Shown piece by piece: positions 30,822 through 39,977 of a stretch of 40,263 nt of DNA. The translations under genes and the position numbers were made by a program. The notes below the pieces were generated by a model, which worked only from the letters and a program-made list of their open reading frames with translations, was not told where the DNA came from and made no database searches. The stretch is from Alphaproteobacteria bacterium (lineage in GTDB: Bacteria > Pseudomonadota > Alphaproteobacteria > UBA8366), in the NCBI GenBank assembly GCA_028281325.1, contig JANQKC010000041.1, positions 1 to 40,263 of the forward strand. Reading direction: 5' to 3'. Position 1 is the stretch's first letter, and each line of letters opens with the position of its first letter.

Positions 30822-30850
30822 TTGCGGGGTGCCGGGGCCGCTTCTATCAT
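30822..30850 (+). promoter_or_regulatory. Possible ppiD-trpE promoter
   Basis: TTGCGG (30822-30827), 17 bases, TATCAT (30845-30850), about 55 bases before the ppiD start. The -10 is close to consensus and the -35 is weak. It lies in the 233-base divergent region between tpiA and ppiD. Confidence 0.4.
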
Positions 30851-30904
30851 GCCCCGCCGCCGCGAAACGGCCGATTTTTTCGTCAATTAGGTGAGCATGG
30901 TGAG

Positions 30905-32794
30905 ATGCTTCAATCGCTTCGCAGTTCGATCGGGTCGATCTTCATTAAAGCGCTGTTCGGGCTGCTCGTGCTCAGCTTCGCGGTCTGGGGAATCGGCGAT
31001 TCCTATTTTGGCGGGAATGTCGGCGGCACGGTGGCCGAGGTCGGCGATCGGGAAATCTCATCGAACCAGTTGAGCCAGGCTTTCCGAAACGAGGTGGAGC
31101 GGCTCCGCCCGTTGAATATCGACGAACAGCGCGCCCGCGAACTTGGCGTTCTCGATCAGGTGTTGCGTCAGATCGTTACCTTGACCCTGTTCGACGAGGC
31201 GGCCCGGGAAATGGGGCTCGCGACCAGCGAGGACACGCTCCGGCGACAAATCCATCAGCAGTTCGGTAATATCAGTTCCTACGAGTTCCAAAACATCTTG
31301 CGCAACAACGGCACAAACGAACAAGAATTTCTGGCGCAGCTCGAAGCGGGACTCTTGCGCGACCAGTACATCAACAGCCTGACGCAAGGCACGGCCGCCC
31401 CCCAGGCCTTGGTCGACAAGCTGTACGCCTGGCGCAACGAACGGCGCACCGCGGCAGTAATGACCCTACCGGTCGACCAGAACAGCCCGATGCGCGAGCC
31501 GAGCGCGGAAGAACTCGACGCCTTCTACAAGGCGAATTCCATCAATTTCACCGCGCCGGAATACCGGGCGCTGAACTATGTCTATCTCAATCCCGCGGAA
31601 GTTTCGAAAGACATAACGATTTCGGAACAAAAGCTGCGGGAAGTCTACGACGAACGCCGCGATACGCTGGGCACGCCGGAAAAACGTACTGTTTTACAAA
31701 TGCTCGTGCCCGACCAGGCAACGGCGGACAAGGCGCTCGACCGCATCCGCGGCGGCGAGGACTTCACGTCGGTCGCCAAAGACCTTGCCGGCCAGGACGA
31801 AAGCGCGACGAAGCTGGGTACGCTCACCAAGGCCGACCTGCCGGCGCAGTTGGCCGATCCGGCCTTCGATCTGTCGATGGGTCAGCCGTCCGATCCGATC
31901 ACCGGTCCTTTTGGTCTGCAGATCCTTCAGATCGACGAAATCGTGGCCGGCGAAACGCCCAGTTTCGAGGAAGCGCGCGAGTCGCTGAACGCGGATCTCG
32001 CCAACGAAGAAGGCATCAACCAGGTGCTCGATATCGCCAACCGCCTGGAAGAAGCGCTGGGCGGCGGCTCCCCCCTGACCGACGCGGCGCGGGACCTCGA
32101 CCTCAAGCTTCACAGGATTGACGCGATCGACCGCGAAGGCCGCGGCCCCAACGACACACCGATCGCTAACCTCCCCGCGGCCCCCTTCCTTGAATCGGCA
32201 TTCGAAACGCCTAGCGGTCAGGATTCGCTGCTCGGCGAAACGGCTGGCGGCGGCTTCTTCGTCATCAACGTGGAGTCCGTCACCGCCCCGGCCTTGCGGC
32301 CGCTGGACACCGTCCGCGCCGACGCGATCGAGGACTGGAAGGCCGATGAGCGGTGGAAAGTCGCGCGGGAGTCCGCGACGAAAATCGTCGAGCGCTTGAA
32401 CGGCGGCGCGCAACTCGCCGATATCGCCGGCGAGTTGAAAGCCGAATCCGAAGCCACCGACGCCTTCACGCGAACCGGTGAAAGTGCGCCGGCGAACATG
32501 CCGGCGGAACTGATCTCGCAGCTGTTCGGCCATAAGGACATCGGCAAGGCCGCAATGTCGGACGGCGTCAACGGGGTCGATATCGCTCAACTGACCGGTA
32601 TCCAGGCCGCGTCCGCCGAACAGGACAAGGAGGGCGTCGAGACCGTCTCGCGCACGCTGGTGACCGGGATCGCCAACGACATCACGGCGCAGCTCGGCGA
32701 GGCGTTGCGGGGCCGTCACGGCGTGACGATCAACCAGGACGCCGTGGATTATCACTTCAACGCAAACGCGGCCATAGATGCGAGCGAATCCTGA
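30905..32794 (+). CDS. ppiD: PpiD-type periplasmic peptidyl-prolyl isomerase/chaperone
   Basis: Inner-membrane-anchored chaperone (SurA/PpiD family) acting on newly exported proteins near SecYEG. It has 629 residues. A short cytoplasmic tail and one membrane anchor (about 12-32, FIKALFGLLVLSFAVWGIG) precede the SurA-like N-terminal domain (about 40-165). A parvulin-like PPIC domain (about 255-350) includes FTSVAKDLAGQDESA, then TKLGTLTKADLP and PFGLQILQIDEI. A long C-terminal chaperone part follows. The stop overlaps trpE by 17 bases, so the two are coupled. The symbol is by domain order; catalytic activity is not certain, since many PpiD parvulin domains are inactive. Confidence 0.92.
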   Translation: MLQSLRSSIGSIFIKALFGLLVLSFAVWGIGDSYFGGNVGGTVAEVGDREISSNQLSQAFRNEVERLRPLNIDEQRARELGVLDQVLRQIVTLTLFDEAAREMGLATSEDTLRRQIHQQFGNISSYEFQNILRNNGTNEQEFLAQLEAGLLRDQYINSLTQGTAAPQALVDKLYAWRNERRTAAVMTLPVDQNSPMREPSAEELDAFYKANSINFTAPEYRALNYVYLNPAEVSKDITISEQKLREVYDERRDTLGTPEKRTVLQMLVPDQATADKALDRIRGGEDFTSVAKDLAGQDESATKLGTLTKADLPAQLADPAFDLSMGQPSDPITGPFGLQILQIDEIVAGETPSFEEARESLNADLANEEGINQVLDIANRLEEALGGGSPLTDAARDLDLKLHRIDAIDREGRGPNDTPIANLPAAPFLESAFETPSGQDSLLGETAGGGFFVINVESVTAPALRPLDTVRADAIEDWKADERWKVARESATKIVERLNGGAQLADIAGELKAESEATDAFTRTGESAPANMPAELISQLFGHKDIGKAAMSDGVNGVDIAQLTGIQAASAEQDKEGVETVSRTLVTGIANDITAQLGEALRGRHGVTINQDAVDYHFNANAAIDASES

Positions 32795-34298
32795 GTTTGA
32801 CGATTTTGCGCGCCGGTACGCGACCGGCGAGGCGCAAGTCGTCTGGACCCGGCTCGTGGCGGACCTGGAGACGCCTGTCTCCGCGATGCTCAAGCTGGCC
32901 GAGGACAAACCCTACAGCTTCCTGCTCGAATCGGTCGAAGGCGGCGCGATCCGCGGGCGCTACTCGTTCATCGGGCTGAACCCCGACCTGATCTGGCGCT
33001 GCCAGGACGACAAGTCGGAGATCAACCGGACCCCGGACACGGCGCCGGACGCCTACGAGCCCTGCGACGGCAGCCCGCTCGACACCCTGCGCGACGTCCT
33101 GGCGGAATCCGAGATCGAACTTCCCGAAGGGCTTCCCCCCATGGCGGCCGGCCTCGTCGGTTTCATGAGCTATGACATGGTCCGTTTGATGGAGCGGTTG
33201 CCCGACGCCAATCCGGAAGTCATCGGCCTGCCGTCGGGGCTGTTTCTACGGCCGACCGTCATCGCGGTCTTCGACACCATCGAAGACACGGTAACGGTGG
33301 TCACCCCCGTTCGACCCGAAAGCGGCGTCGACGCGACCAACGCCTATGATGCCGCGACCGAGCGGTTGTGGCGGATCGTATCCGACCTCGGACGCGCCCT
33401 GGCGCATGGCAGTGACGCGCCCGTCATCGGTGAGCCGCCGACGCCGTCGTCGAACATGACGCGCGAAGAATTCCACGCCATGGTCGAACGATCGAAGGAA
33501 TACATCCTCGCGGGCGACATCTTCCAGGTGGTCGTCAGCCAGCGGTTCGAGATTCCCTTCAAGCTGCCGGCTTTCGCGCTCTATCGCGCCTTACGCCGCC
33601 TTAATCCGTCGCCCTTCCTTTTTTTCCTGAATTTCGACGACTTCGCGATCGTCGGGTCCAGCCCGGAGATCCTGGTCCGGCTGCGGGACGACACCGTCAC
33701 GATCCGTCCGATCGCCGGAACCCGCCCGCGCGGAAAGGACGCCGCGGAGGACGAAGCCTACGCAAAGGACTTGCTCGCCGACCCCAAGGAGCGCGCCGAG
33801 CATCTCATGTTGCTGGATCTGGGCCGCAACGACGTCGGTCGGGTGAGCGAGGTCGGGTCCGTCACCGTGACCGAGCGGTTCATCATCGAATACTACAGCC
33901 ACGTCATGCACATCGTCTCGAACGTGACCGGCAAGATCAGGTCGGATCATGACGCGCTTTCGGCGCTTATCGCCGGCTTCCCGGCGGGCACGGTATCCGG
34001 CGCGCCGAAGGTCCGCGCGATGGAAATCATCGACGAATTGGAAAACGAGCGCCGCGGCGTCTATGCCGGCTGTATCGGGTATTTCGGCGCCGGCGGCGAC
34101 ATGGATACCTGCATTGCGCTCCGCACGGCGGTGGTCAAAGACGACAAAGTCTATGTCCAGGCCGGCGGCGGCATCGTCGCCGACAGCGACCCGGAAGCGG
34201 AGTATCAGGAAAGCTGGAACAAGGCCCGGGCGCTGATGCGCGCGGTGGAAGAAGCCGTGCGTTTTGCCCAGGAAGAAGACGCCAAGCCGAAAAACTAG
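32778..34298 (+). CDS. trpE: Anthranilate synthase component I
   Basis: Chorismate-binding subunit that makes anthranilate with TrpG. It has 506 residues. The tryptophan feedback site motif SFLLESVEGG (LLES at 49-52) is intact, so end-product inhibition is expected. The catalytic half has IAGTRPRGKDAAEDE, MLLDLGRNDVGRVS and FPAGTVSGAPKVRAMEIIDELE, and GGGIVADSDPEAEYQE near the C-terminus. The start lies inside the end of ppiD, with no leader or attenuator. The stop TAG shares the tetranucleotide CTAG with the stop of the convergent deacetylase gene. Confidence 0.97.
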   Translation: MRANPEFDDFARRYATGEAQVVWTRLVADLETPVSAMLKLAEDKPYSFLLESVEGGAIRGRYSFIGLNPDLIWRCQDDKSEINRTPDTAPDAYEPCDGSPLDTLRDVLAESEIELPEGLPPMAAGLVGFMSYDMVRLMERLPDANPEVIGLPSGLFLRPTVIAVFDTIEDTVTVVTPVRPESGVDATNAYDAATERLWRIVSDLGRALAHGSDAPVIGEPPTPSSNMTREEFHAMVERSKEYILAGDIFQVVVSQRFEIPFKLPAFALYRALRRLNPSPFLFFLNFDDFAIVGSSPEILVRLRDDTVTIRPIAGTRPRGKDAAEDEAYAKDLLADPKERAEHLMLLDLGRNDVGRVSEVGSVTVTERFIIEYYSHVMHIVSNVTGKIRSDHDALSALIAGFPAGTVSGAPKVRAMEIIDELENERRGVYAGCIGYFGAGGDMDTCIALRTAVVKDDKVYVQAGGGIVADSDPEAEYQESWNKARALMRAVEEAVRFAQEEDAKPKN

Positions 34299-35881
34299 CC
34301 GGCGGTTAAGCGGCGTTGAACGATCGTGCTGATCGGAACGAACTGGATTCCGCGCGCCTCGGCCTCGGCCATCCAGGCCGGCAGCAGCTTTACCGTGAGG
34401 TCGTAGGGATGGCCGATACCGATGGCAAACCCCCGCCGATGAGCGATCGATTCGAGTTGCCGCAAGCGCTTACCGATCGATGCCGCGTCAATGTCATGGT
34501 CAATGAAAACATCACGCACCGCGTTGGGAACGCCAACCTCGCGCGCCAGTTTTACGCCGTAGGACCGCTTGTTGGTCCAAGAATCCAGGAACAGTAACCC
34601 CCGTTCCCGAATCTCGCGCATCACCAACTGCATACCCGGCCGCCATGCGGTGAACCGGCTTCCCATATGGTTGTTGACCCCGACATAGCCGTCCATGCGC
34701 GCCAAGTTCCATACCAAACGCCGCTGCAACTCTTCCGCGCTCAGGCTGGTCAGCATGGCGTGCGGCCCCGGGTCGGTCGACCGCGCCAACGGTTCCATCG
34801 GCAAGTGCAGCAGGATTTCATGCCCCGCCGCCCGCGCCGTATCGGTCAACCGAGCCAGGTTATAGCCGTACGGAATAAACGACATGGTCATCGGCCCCGG
34901 CATGTCGATCGCCCGACGCGTCCGCTTCTGATCGATCCCCAGGTCGTCGATCACGATGGCGATCATCGCCTTTCCGGGCTGCCGCGCCGTCCGTACCGCG
35001 TGACGAAGCCACGTCGCGTCGCGCGGCCCGGGCAAGGCGGCAAGCTTGCGCCCGCTCAACGCGGTGACGCCGGCGATGTCGGCGTCGACCCCCACGGTAT
35101 CGTCCGCGAGACTATCCACATCGTCCGAATCGTCCGCCGCCAAGGCGACCGCATCGGCATCCGCCGCCGCGGTCTTCCCAACAGGCGGGGTCACCGCGAC
35201 CGGCGGATCAACCGCCTTGCCGCCCGACGGAACATCTGCGCCGGTCTCCAACAACACCGCGATGATATCCTTGGAATCAGCGGCGGGATCAGCCGTCGCC
35301 GGCGATGCTCCGCCCACCGGCTTCTCCGCAACCTGCCTAGTTTCCGGGGCCTCCGACACGGATGTTTTTGCATCCACCGTATCGGCAGGTTCATCGGCCA
35401 CGGGCTCTGTCGCCGCTTCCGCCGCCACGGCTTCCGCCTCCGCCGTCGCCATATCAGCCACGGTCGCCTGCGTTTCGGCTGTAAATGTTTCTAACGGGAC
35501 ATCGTCTAAGGTCTCGCCGATCTGGGCTGCCGCCGGACCGGTCGTCTCGCGAACGCTGACCGAAATCGAATACGGTGGTTCCGGCTGGGCCGCGCGCGAC
35601 GCCGTCTCCGTTACGTCGGCGGGCTCGGCGCCGCCGGCGCGCGCATATTCATAGTCCCCGGAATCGTCCAATCCGGATGCCAGGACCACGCCCAGACCGA
35701 TTCCGATGGCGAAGGCGAAAGCCAAGGTCGACGACACTTTCGCGGCCGACGGTCCGTAATGCTCGGCCACGGCACGCCACCACGCGCCGCTGCCGAAACG
35801 CCGCAGCGTGCCGTTCGGAACGGTGCCGGGCGCCGCAGTGCCGTCGCGGTCGCCTGTTTGGTCGTCTATGCGGTTTCCCAT
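34295..35881 (-). CDS. Divergent polysaccharide deacetylase family protein (YibQ-like)
   Basis: Membrane-anchored envelope protein, 528 residues. A cytoplasmic tail with basic residues and one membrane segment (about 50-69, FAFAIGIGLGVVLASG) lead to a long low-complexity linker (about 70-300), rich in Ala, Asp, Val, Glu and Pro. The catalytic-type domain (about 304-528) has IVIDDLGIDQKRT, HEILLHLPMEP and NNHMGSRFTAWRPGM. The family is related to NodB polysaccharide deacetylases, but its activity is unproven. The start at 35881 (MGNRIDDQTGD) is chosen over an upstream extension. It is convergent with trpE, with overlapping stops, and divergent from the crotonase gene. It interrupts the trp run. 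Confidence 0.85.
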   Translation of the reverse strand: MGNRIDDQTGDRDGTAAPGTVPNGTLRRFGSGAWWRAVAEHYGPSAAKVSSTLAFAFAIGIGLGVVLASGLDDSGDYEYARAGGAEPADVTETASRAAQPEPPYSISVSVRETTGPAAAQIGETLDDVPLETFTAETQATVADMATAEAEAVAAEAATEPVADEPADTVDAKTSVSEAPETRQVAEKPVGGASPATADPAADSKDIIAVLLETGADVPSGGKAVDPPVAVTPPVGKTAAADADAVALAADDSDDVDSLADDTVGVDADIAGVTALSGRKLAALPGPRDATWLRHAVRTARQPGKAMIAIVIDDLGIDQKRTRRAIDMPGPMTMSFIPYGYNLARLTDTARAAGHEILLHLPMEPLARSTDPGPHAMLTSLSAEELQRRLVWNLARMDGYVGVNNHMGSRFTAWRPGMQLVMREIRERGLLFLDSWTNKRSYGVKLAREVGVPNAVRDVFIDHDIDAASIGKRLRQLESIAHRRGFAIGIGHPYDLTVKLLPAWMAEAEARGIQFVPISTIVQRRLTAG

Positions 35882-36162
35882 GCCTTTGCTCGGCGAATGC
35901 CCCTCGCATGTATAGGCGATGTTGTGCCGACACACCACCACGGTGAACGGCTTAGGAGTCGCATCCCATCGCAGCGGCCTACTGATGTCTTAAAAAAATG
36001 AACGTTTACTGAACGGTGCCGATAAAAGATTGGTTCTTCTGCAGAATCAAACCGCCGGAGGATTCGCCAAGCGCCGTACGAAACGGTATGTCCTTGGCAT
36101 CAATTCTCGAATTTTCCGGCCATCGCCTCGCTGGCCGATCCAGCCGAAGGGAGAAATCCGCC

Positions 36163-36936
36163 ATGGAGACGGAAACCGTTCTTTGTTCCATCGAGTCACA
36201 TGTCGCCACGGTGACGATGAACCGGCCGCCGGTAAACGCTCAAAACGCCCAGTTTCATAAGGATATGGCGGCCGTTTTCGACTGGATCAGCGATAACGAC
36301 GCGGTTCGCGTCGCCGTCCTGACCGGTGCGGGCAAGTGTTTCTCCGCCGGCGCGGACATAAAGCAACAGGCCGGCGAGGAACGCGGTCCCGGCGACGCCT
36401 GGCAGCATAACCGACGGGTTCGCGGATGTTTCTATTCGATCATGGAATGCCAGAAACCGGTGATCGGCGCGATCAACGGCCCGGCCCTCGGCGCCGGCTT
36501 GGCGGTGGCCGCATCCTGCGACATCCTGGTGGCCTCCGAGTCGGCGGTTCTGGCTCTCCCGGAAATCAACGTCGGCCTGCTCGGCGGCGGCCGCCACGCG
36601 ATGCGGCTGTTCGGCCATTCCACGGTTCGCCGGATGATGCTCACGGGATATCGGGTCACGGGCCCCGAACTGTACCGGCTCGGCGTGGTGGAGGCCTGTG
36701 TCGCACCGGACGCCCTGATGGCGTGCGCGATGGGCTTTGCCGAAGACATCGCGTCGAAAAGTCCGATCGCAATCAAGTTGGCGAAGCACGCGCTGAACGC
36801 GATAGAGGAAATGACGCTTCGGGACGGCTACCGGTTCGAACAGAACATGACCGTGGAAGTGTCCAAATCCGAGGATTCGAAGGAAGCGAAGCGCGCCTTC
36901 GTCGAGAAACGCAAACCGGTCTTCACCGGGCGCTGA
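36163..36936 (+). CDS. Crotonase-superfamily enzyme (enoyl-CoA hydratase/isomerase family)
   Basis: Acyl-CoA-binding crotonase fold, 257 residues. The first oxyanion-hole motif is CFSAGADIKQQ (59-69), and the second is GPALGAGLAVAASCDI (106-121). At the place of rat enoyl-CoA hydratase E144 stands alanine (A114), while the E164 equivalent is kept as E134 in LPEINVGLLGG. A straightforward hydratase is therefore doubtful, and an isomerase or other crotonase reaction is equally possible. The ATG at 36163 has AAGGGAG upstream; a frame open to 36016 is not conserved. It lies between the divergent deacetylase gene and trpG. The link to tryptophan synthesis is positional only. Confidence 0.85.
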   Translation: METETVLCSIESHVATVTMNRPPVNAQNAQFHKDMAAVFDWISDNDAVRVAVLTGAGKCFSAGADIKQQAGEERGPGDAWQHNRRVRGCFYSIMECQKPVIGAINGPALGAGLAVAASCDILVASESAVLALPEINVGLLGGGRHAMRLFGHSTVRRMMLTGYRVTGPELYRLGVVEACVAPDALMACAMGFAEDIASKSPIAIKLAKHALNAIEEMTLRDGYRFEQNMTVEVSKSEDSKEAKRAFVEKRKPVFTGR

Positions 36937-36984
36937 GTTTCCCGGCGGCGCGACACAGGATTGCTTTCTTACGGCTCCCTTCCC

Positions 36985-36993
36985 TGCTATAAA
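36985..36993 (+). promoter_or_regulatory. Possible extended -10 promoter of trpGDC
   Basis: TGCTATAAA, an extended -10 type element, 57 bases before the trpG start. No good -35 is visible. Predicted RNA start is near 37000, just ahead of the small upstream ORF. A separate promoter would explain how trpGDC is expressed when split from trpE. Confidence 0.4.
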
Positions 36994-37002
36994 ATCAGGA
37001 CT

Positions 37003-37062
37003 ATGGGCATGGTGGAGACTGTCGCAAGATTCTGCGACAACCATTTGGAATGTTTGTCTTAA
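37003..37062 (+). other. Small upstream ORF overlapping the trpG start
   Basis: A 19-codon frame MGMVETVARFCDNHLECLS begins at 37003 with AGGA just upstream. It ends with TAA at 37060-37062, inside trpG in another frame. It has no tryptophan codon, so it is not a classic attenuation leader. Its overlap with the trpG ATG would allow translational coupling. Whether it is translated is unknown. Confidence 0.3.
37020..37039 (+). repeat. Hairpin just upstream of trpG
   Basis: Perfect 7-base arms TGTCGCA / TGCGACA with a 6-base loop, ending 10 bases before the trpG ATG. In RNA it would sit beside the ribosome binding region, which itself is weak (TTGGA). It lies inside the small upstream ORF. Confidence 0.5.
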
Positions 37063-37634
37063 TCGATAATTACGATAGCTTTACCTACAACCTCTATCAC
37101 TTTCTGGGTGAGTTGGGGGCCGATGTCGTCGTGCATCGCAACGACGCCATCGGCGTCGACGCGGTGTTGGACCAGGATCCGGAAGGCATCGTCATCTCGC
37201 CGGGACCCTGCGACCCGGACAGCGCGGGGATCAGCCTCGATATGGTGCATGCCTGCGCCGAGCGCGAACTCCCGCTGCTCGGCGTCTGCCTCGGCCATGA
37301 AGCGATCGGCCAGGCCATGGGCGGCAAAGTGGTCCGCGCGCCCGAGCCGATGCACGGCAAGCTGAGCGCCATAAACCATAACGGAACCGGGGTTTTCGCC
37401 GATCTGGAGTCGCCGTTCAAATCGACGCGCTACCACTCGCTGGTAATCGAACGGGACTCGATGCCCGCGTGTTTGGAGGTTTCCGCCGAGACCGACGACG
37501 GCGTCGTGATGGGCCTTGCGCATCGCAGCCTGCCGCTGCACGGGGTGCAGTTCCACCCGGAAAGCATTGCCTCAGAAAACGGCCACAAGGTCTTGAAAAA
37601 CTTCCTTTCACTATCATCACGCAAGAGAAATTAG
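37050..37634 (+). CDS. trpG: Anthranilate synthase component II (glutamine amidotransferase)
   Basis: Supplies ammonia to TrpE. It has 194 residues, a class-I amidotransferase. The nucleophile is C80 in LLGVCLGHEAIGQ, with H169 and E171 in GVQFHPESIASENG. MFVLIDNYDSFTYNL opens the protein. The ribosome binding site is weak and the start overlaps a small upstream ORF. trpD follows after 10 bases. A role in p-aminobenzoate synthesis (PabA) as well is possible, but the trp context makes TrpG the main assignment. Confidence 0.96.
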   Translation: MFVLIDNYDSFTYNLYHFLGELGADVVVHRNDAIGVDAVLDQDPEGIVISPGPCDPDSAGISLDMVHACAERELPLLGVCLGHEAIGQAMGGKVVRAPEPMHGKLSAINHNGTGVFADLESPFKSTRYHSLVIERDSMPACLEVSAETDDGVVMGLAHRSLPLHGVQFHPESIASENGHKVLKNFLSLSSRKRN

Positions 37635-37644
37635 GGACCGAGGT

Positions 37645-38685
37645 ATGGCACCGGACACCGAACAACGACCCGACCTCAAACCCTTTCTCGCCATCGTCGC
37701 CGACGGGAAATCTCTTACCGAGGCCGAAGCGGCGGCAGCGTTCGATGTGATGATGTCGGGCGATGCAACGGCGGCGCAAATCGGCGCGTTGCTCATGGCG
37801 CTGCGGATGCGCGGCGAAACCGTCGAGGAAATCACCGGCGCGGTGCGCACGATGCGCGACAAATCCCTGAAAATCCGCGCGCCGTCGGGCGCGATCGACG
37901 TGGTCGGCACCGGCGGCGATTCCCACGGCACCTACAACGTCTCGACCGCGACGGCGCTCGTCGTGGCCGGCTGCGGCGTTCCGGTCGCGAAACACGGGAA
38001 CCGCGCGGCGAGCTCGAAATCGGGCGCCGCGGACGTGCTGGGCACGCTGGGCGTCGACTTGGAGGCCTCTCCGGAAGCCGTTCAGCAATCGATCGCCGAG
38101 GCCGGGATCGGTTTCATGATGGCGCCGATCTATCATTCGGCCATGCGGCATGTCGGGCCCGCCCGCGTCGAAATGGGTATTCGCACCATCTTCAACCTGC
38201 TGGGACCGATGTCGAACCCGGCGACCGTCACCCGTCTGCTGGTCGGTACCTTTTCCGATCATTGGATCGAGCCGATGGCGCAGGTGCTGGGCAAACTGGG
38301 CGCGGAGCGCGTCTGGGTCGTCCATGGATCCGACGGGATGGATGAACTGACGACCACCGGCCCGTCGAAAGTGGCGGAACTCAAGGACGGCGACGTGCGC
38401 GTCTTCGACGTGAGCCCGCAGGAGGCCGGGCTCCCGACGGCGCGTCTGGAGGATTTAAAGGGCGGCACGCCCGTCGAGAACGCGGAAGCCATCGGCAGCT
38501 TGCTTGGCGGCGCGCCGGGACCGTTCCGAGACATCGTGCTGCTCAATGCCGCCGCGGCGCTCGTGGTCGCCGGCAGCGCCCGCGACCTGCGCGAGGGCGC
38601 CGCGGTCGCCGCAAAGTCGATCGATACGGGCGCCGCGAAATCCACGCTGGAGCGCATGCTCACCATCGTCGGGAAAGCCGTATGA
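37645..38685 (+). CDS. trpD: Anthranilate phosphoribosyltransferase
   Basis: Transfers phosphoribose from PRPP to anthranilate. It has 346 residues. An N-terminal helical domain is followed by [16 protein letters not shown], the anthranilate/PRPP motif [28 protein letters not shown] and [17 protein letters not shown]. The stop overlaps trpC as ATGA, so translation is coupled. Confidence 0.98.
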   Translation: MAPDTEQRPDLKPFLAIVADGKSLTEAEAAAAFDVMMSGDATAAQIGALLMALRMRGETVEEITGAVRTMRDKSLKIRAPSGAIDVVGTGGDSHGTYNVSTATALVVAGCGVPVAKHGNRAASSKSGAADVLGTLGVDLEASPEAVQQSIAEAGIGFMMAPIYHSAMRHVGPARVEMGIRTIFNLLGPMSNPATVTRLLVGTFSDHWIEPMAQVLGKLGAERVWVVHGSDGMDELTTTGPSKVAELKDGDVRVFDVSPQEAGLPTARLEDLKGGTPVENAEAIGSLLGGAPGPFRDIVLLNAAAALVVAGSARDLREGAAVAAKSIDTGAAKSTLERMLTIVGKAV

Positions 38686-39491
38686 GCGACGTCCTGGATA
38701 AGATCTGCGCCGACAAACGCGACCATGTCGCGGCGCGCAAGGCCGAGGTGCCGCTCGACGACATCAAGGCGCAGGCCGCCAACGGACCGGCGCTGCGCCC
38801 CTTCGCCGACCGCCTGGCGGAGGCAGTCGGCCGCGGCGACTACGGCCTGATCGCGGAAATCAAGAAAGCATCGCCCAGCAAAGGCTTGATTCGGGACGAT
38901 TTCGCGCCGGCGGCCTTGGCCCGGGCCTACCAATCCGGCGGCGCGACCTGCCTGTCGGTCCTGACCGATGTCCCCTATTTCCAGGGGCGCGACGGTTACC
39001 TGACAGCCGCACGCATGGCGACGACCTTGCCGGTCCTGCGTAAAGACTTCATTCTCGACGCATATCAGGTTTACGAGTCGCGTGCGATCGGCGCCGACTG
39101 TATCCTACTGATCATGGCGGCGTTGAGCGACGCCGAGGCGGCCGACCTCGAAGCGACCGCCCAGGATCTCGGCATGGACGTGCTGGTCGAAGTCCACGAC
39201 GCCGAGGAATTGGACCGCGCGCTAGCGCTCAAGTCGCGCCTGATCGGAATCAACAACCGCAACCTCAAGACGCTCGACGTCGACCTGGCAACGACCGAGT
39301 CGTTGGCCGACGCCGTTCCCGACGGTCGCATTCTCATCAGCGAAAGCGGATTGTCCGAACCCGCCGACCTGGAACGGATGGCGGCGGCCGGCGCGTCCTG
39401 CTTCCTGATCGGCGAATCGCTGATGCGTCAGTCGGACGTCGCCGCCGCCACCCGCACGCTCCTCGCCCGCCCGCTCGCGCAACCGGCCTGA
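38682..39491 (+). CDS. trpC: Indole-3-glycerol phosphate synthase
   Basis: Closes the indole ring of carboxyphenylaminodeoxyribulose phosphate. It has 269 residues, a monofunctional TIM barrel without a TrpF domain. Active-site motifs are [65 protein letters not shown] and LISESGL. It starts inside the trpD stop and is followed after 9 bases by moaC, a standard alphaproteobacterial order. Confidence 0.98.
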   Translation: MSDVLDKICADKRDHVAARKAEVPLDDIKAQAANGPALRPFADRLAEAVGRGDYGLIAEIKKASPSKGLIRDDFAPAALARAYQSGGATCLSVLTDVPYFQGRDGYLTAARMATTLPVLRKDFILDAYQVYESRAIGADCILLIMAALSDAEAADLEATAQDLGMDVLVEVHDAEELDRALALKSRLIGINNRNLKTLDVDLATTESLADAVPDGRILISESGLSEPADLERMAAAGASCFLIGESLMRQSDVAAATRTLLARPLAQPA

Positions 39492-39500
39492 CGGCGATCC

Positions 39501-39976
<476 letters not shown>

Positions 39977-39977
<1 letters not shown>

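Noticed and set aside
36016..36162. N-terminal extension of the crotonase by 49 codons
   Set aside because: The sequence has no family resemblance, and a clear AAGGGAG lies just before the ATG at 36163.
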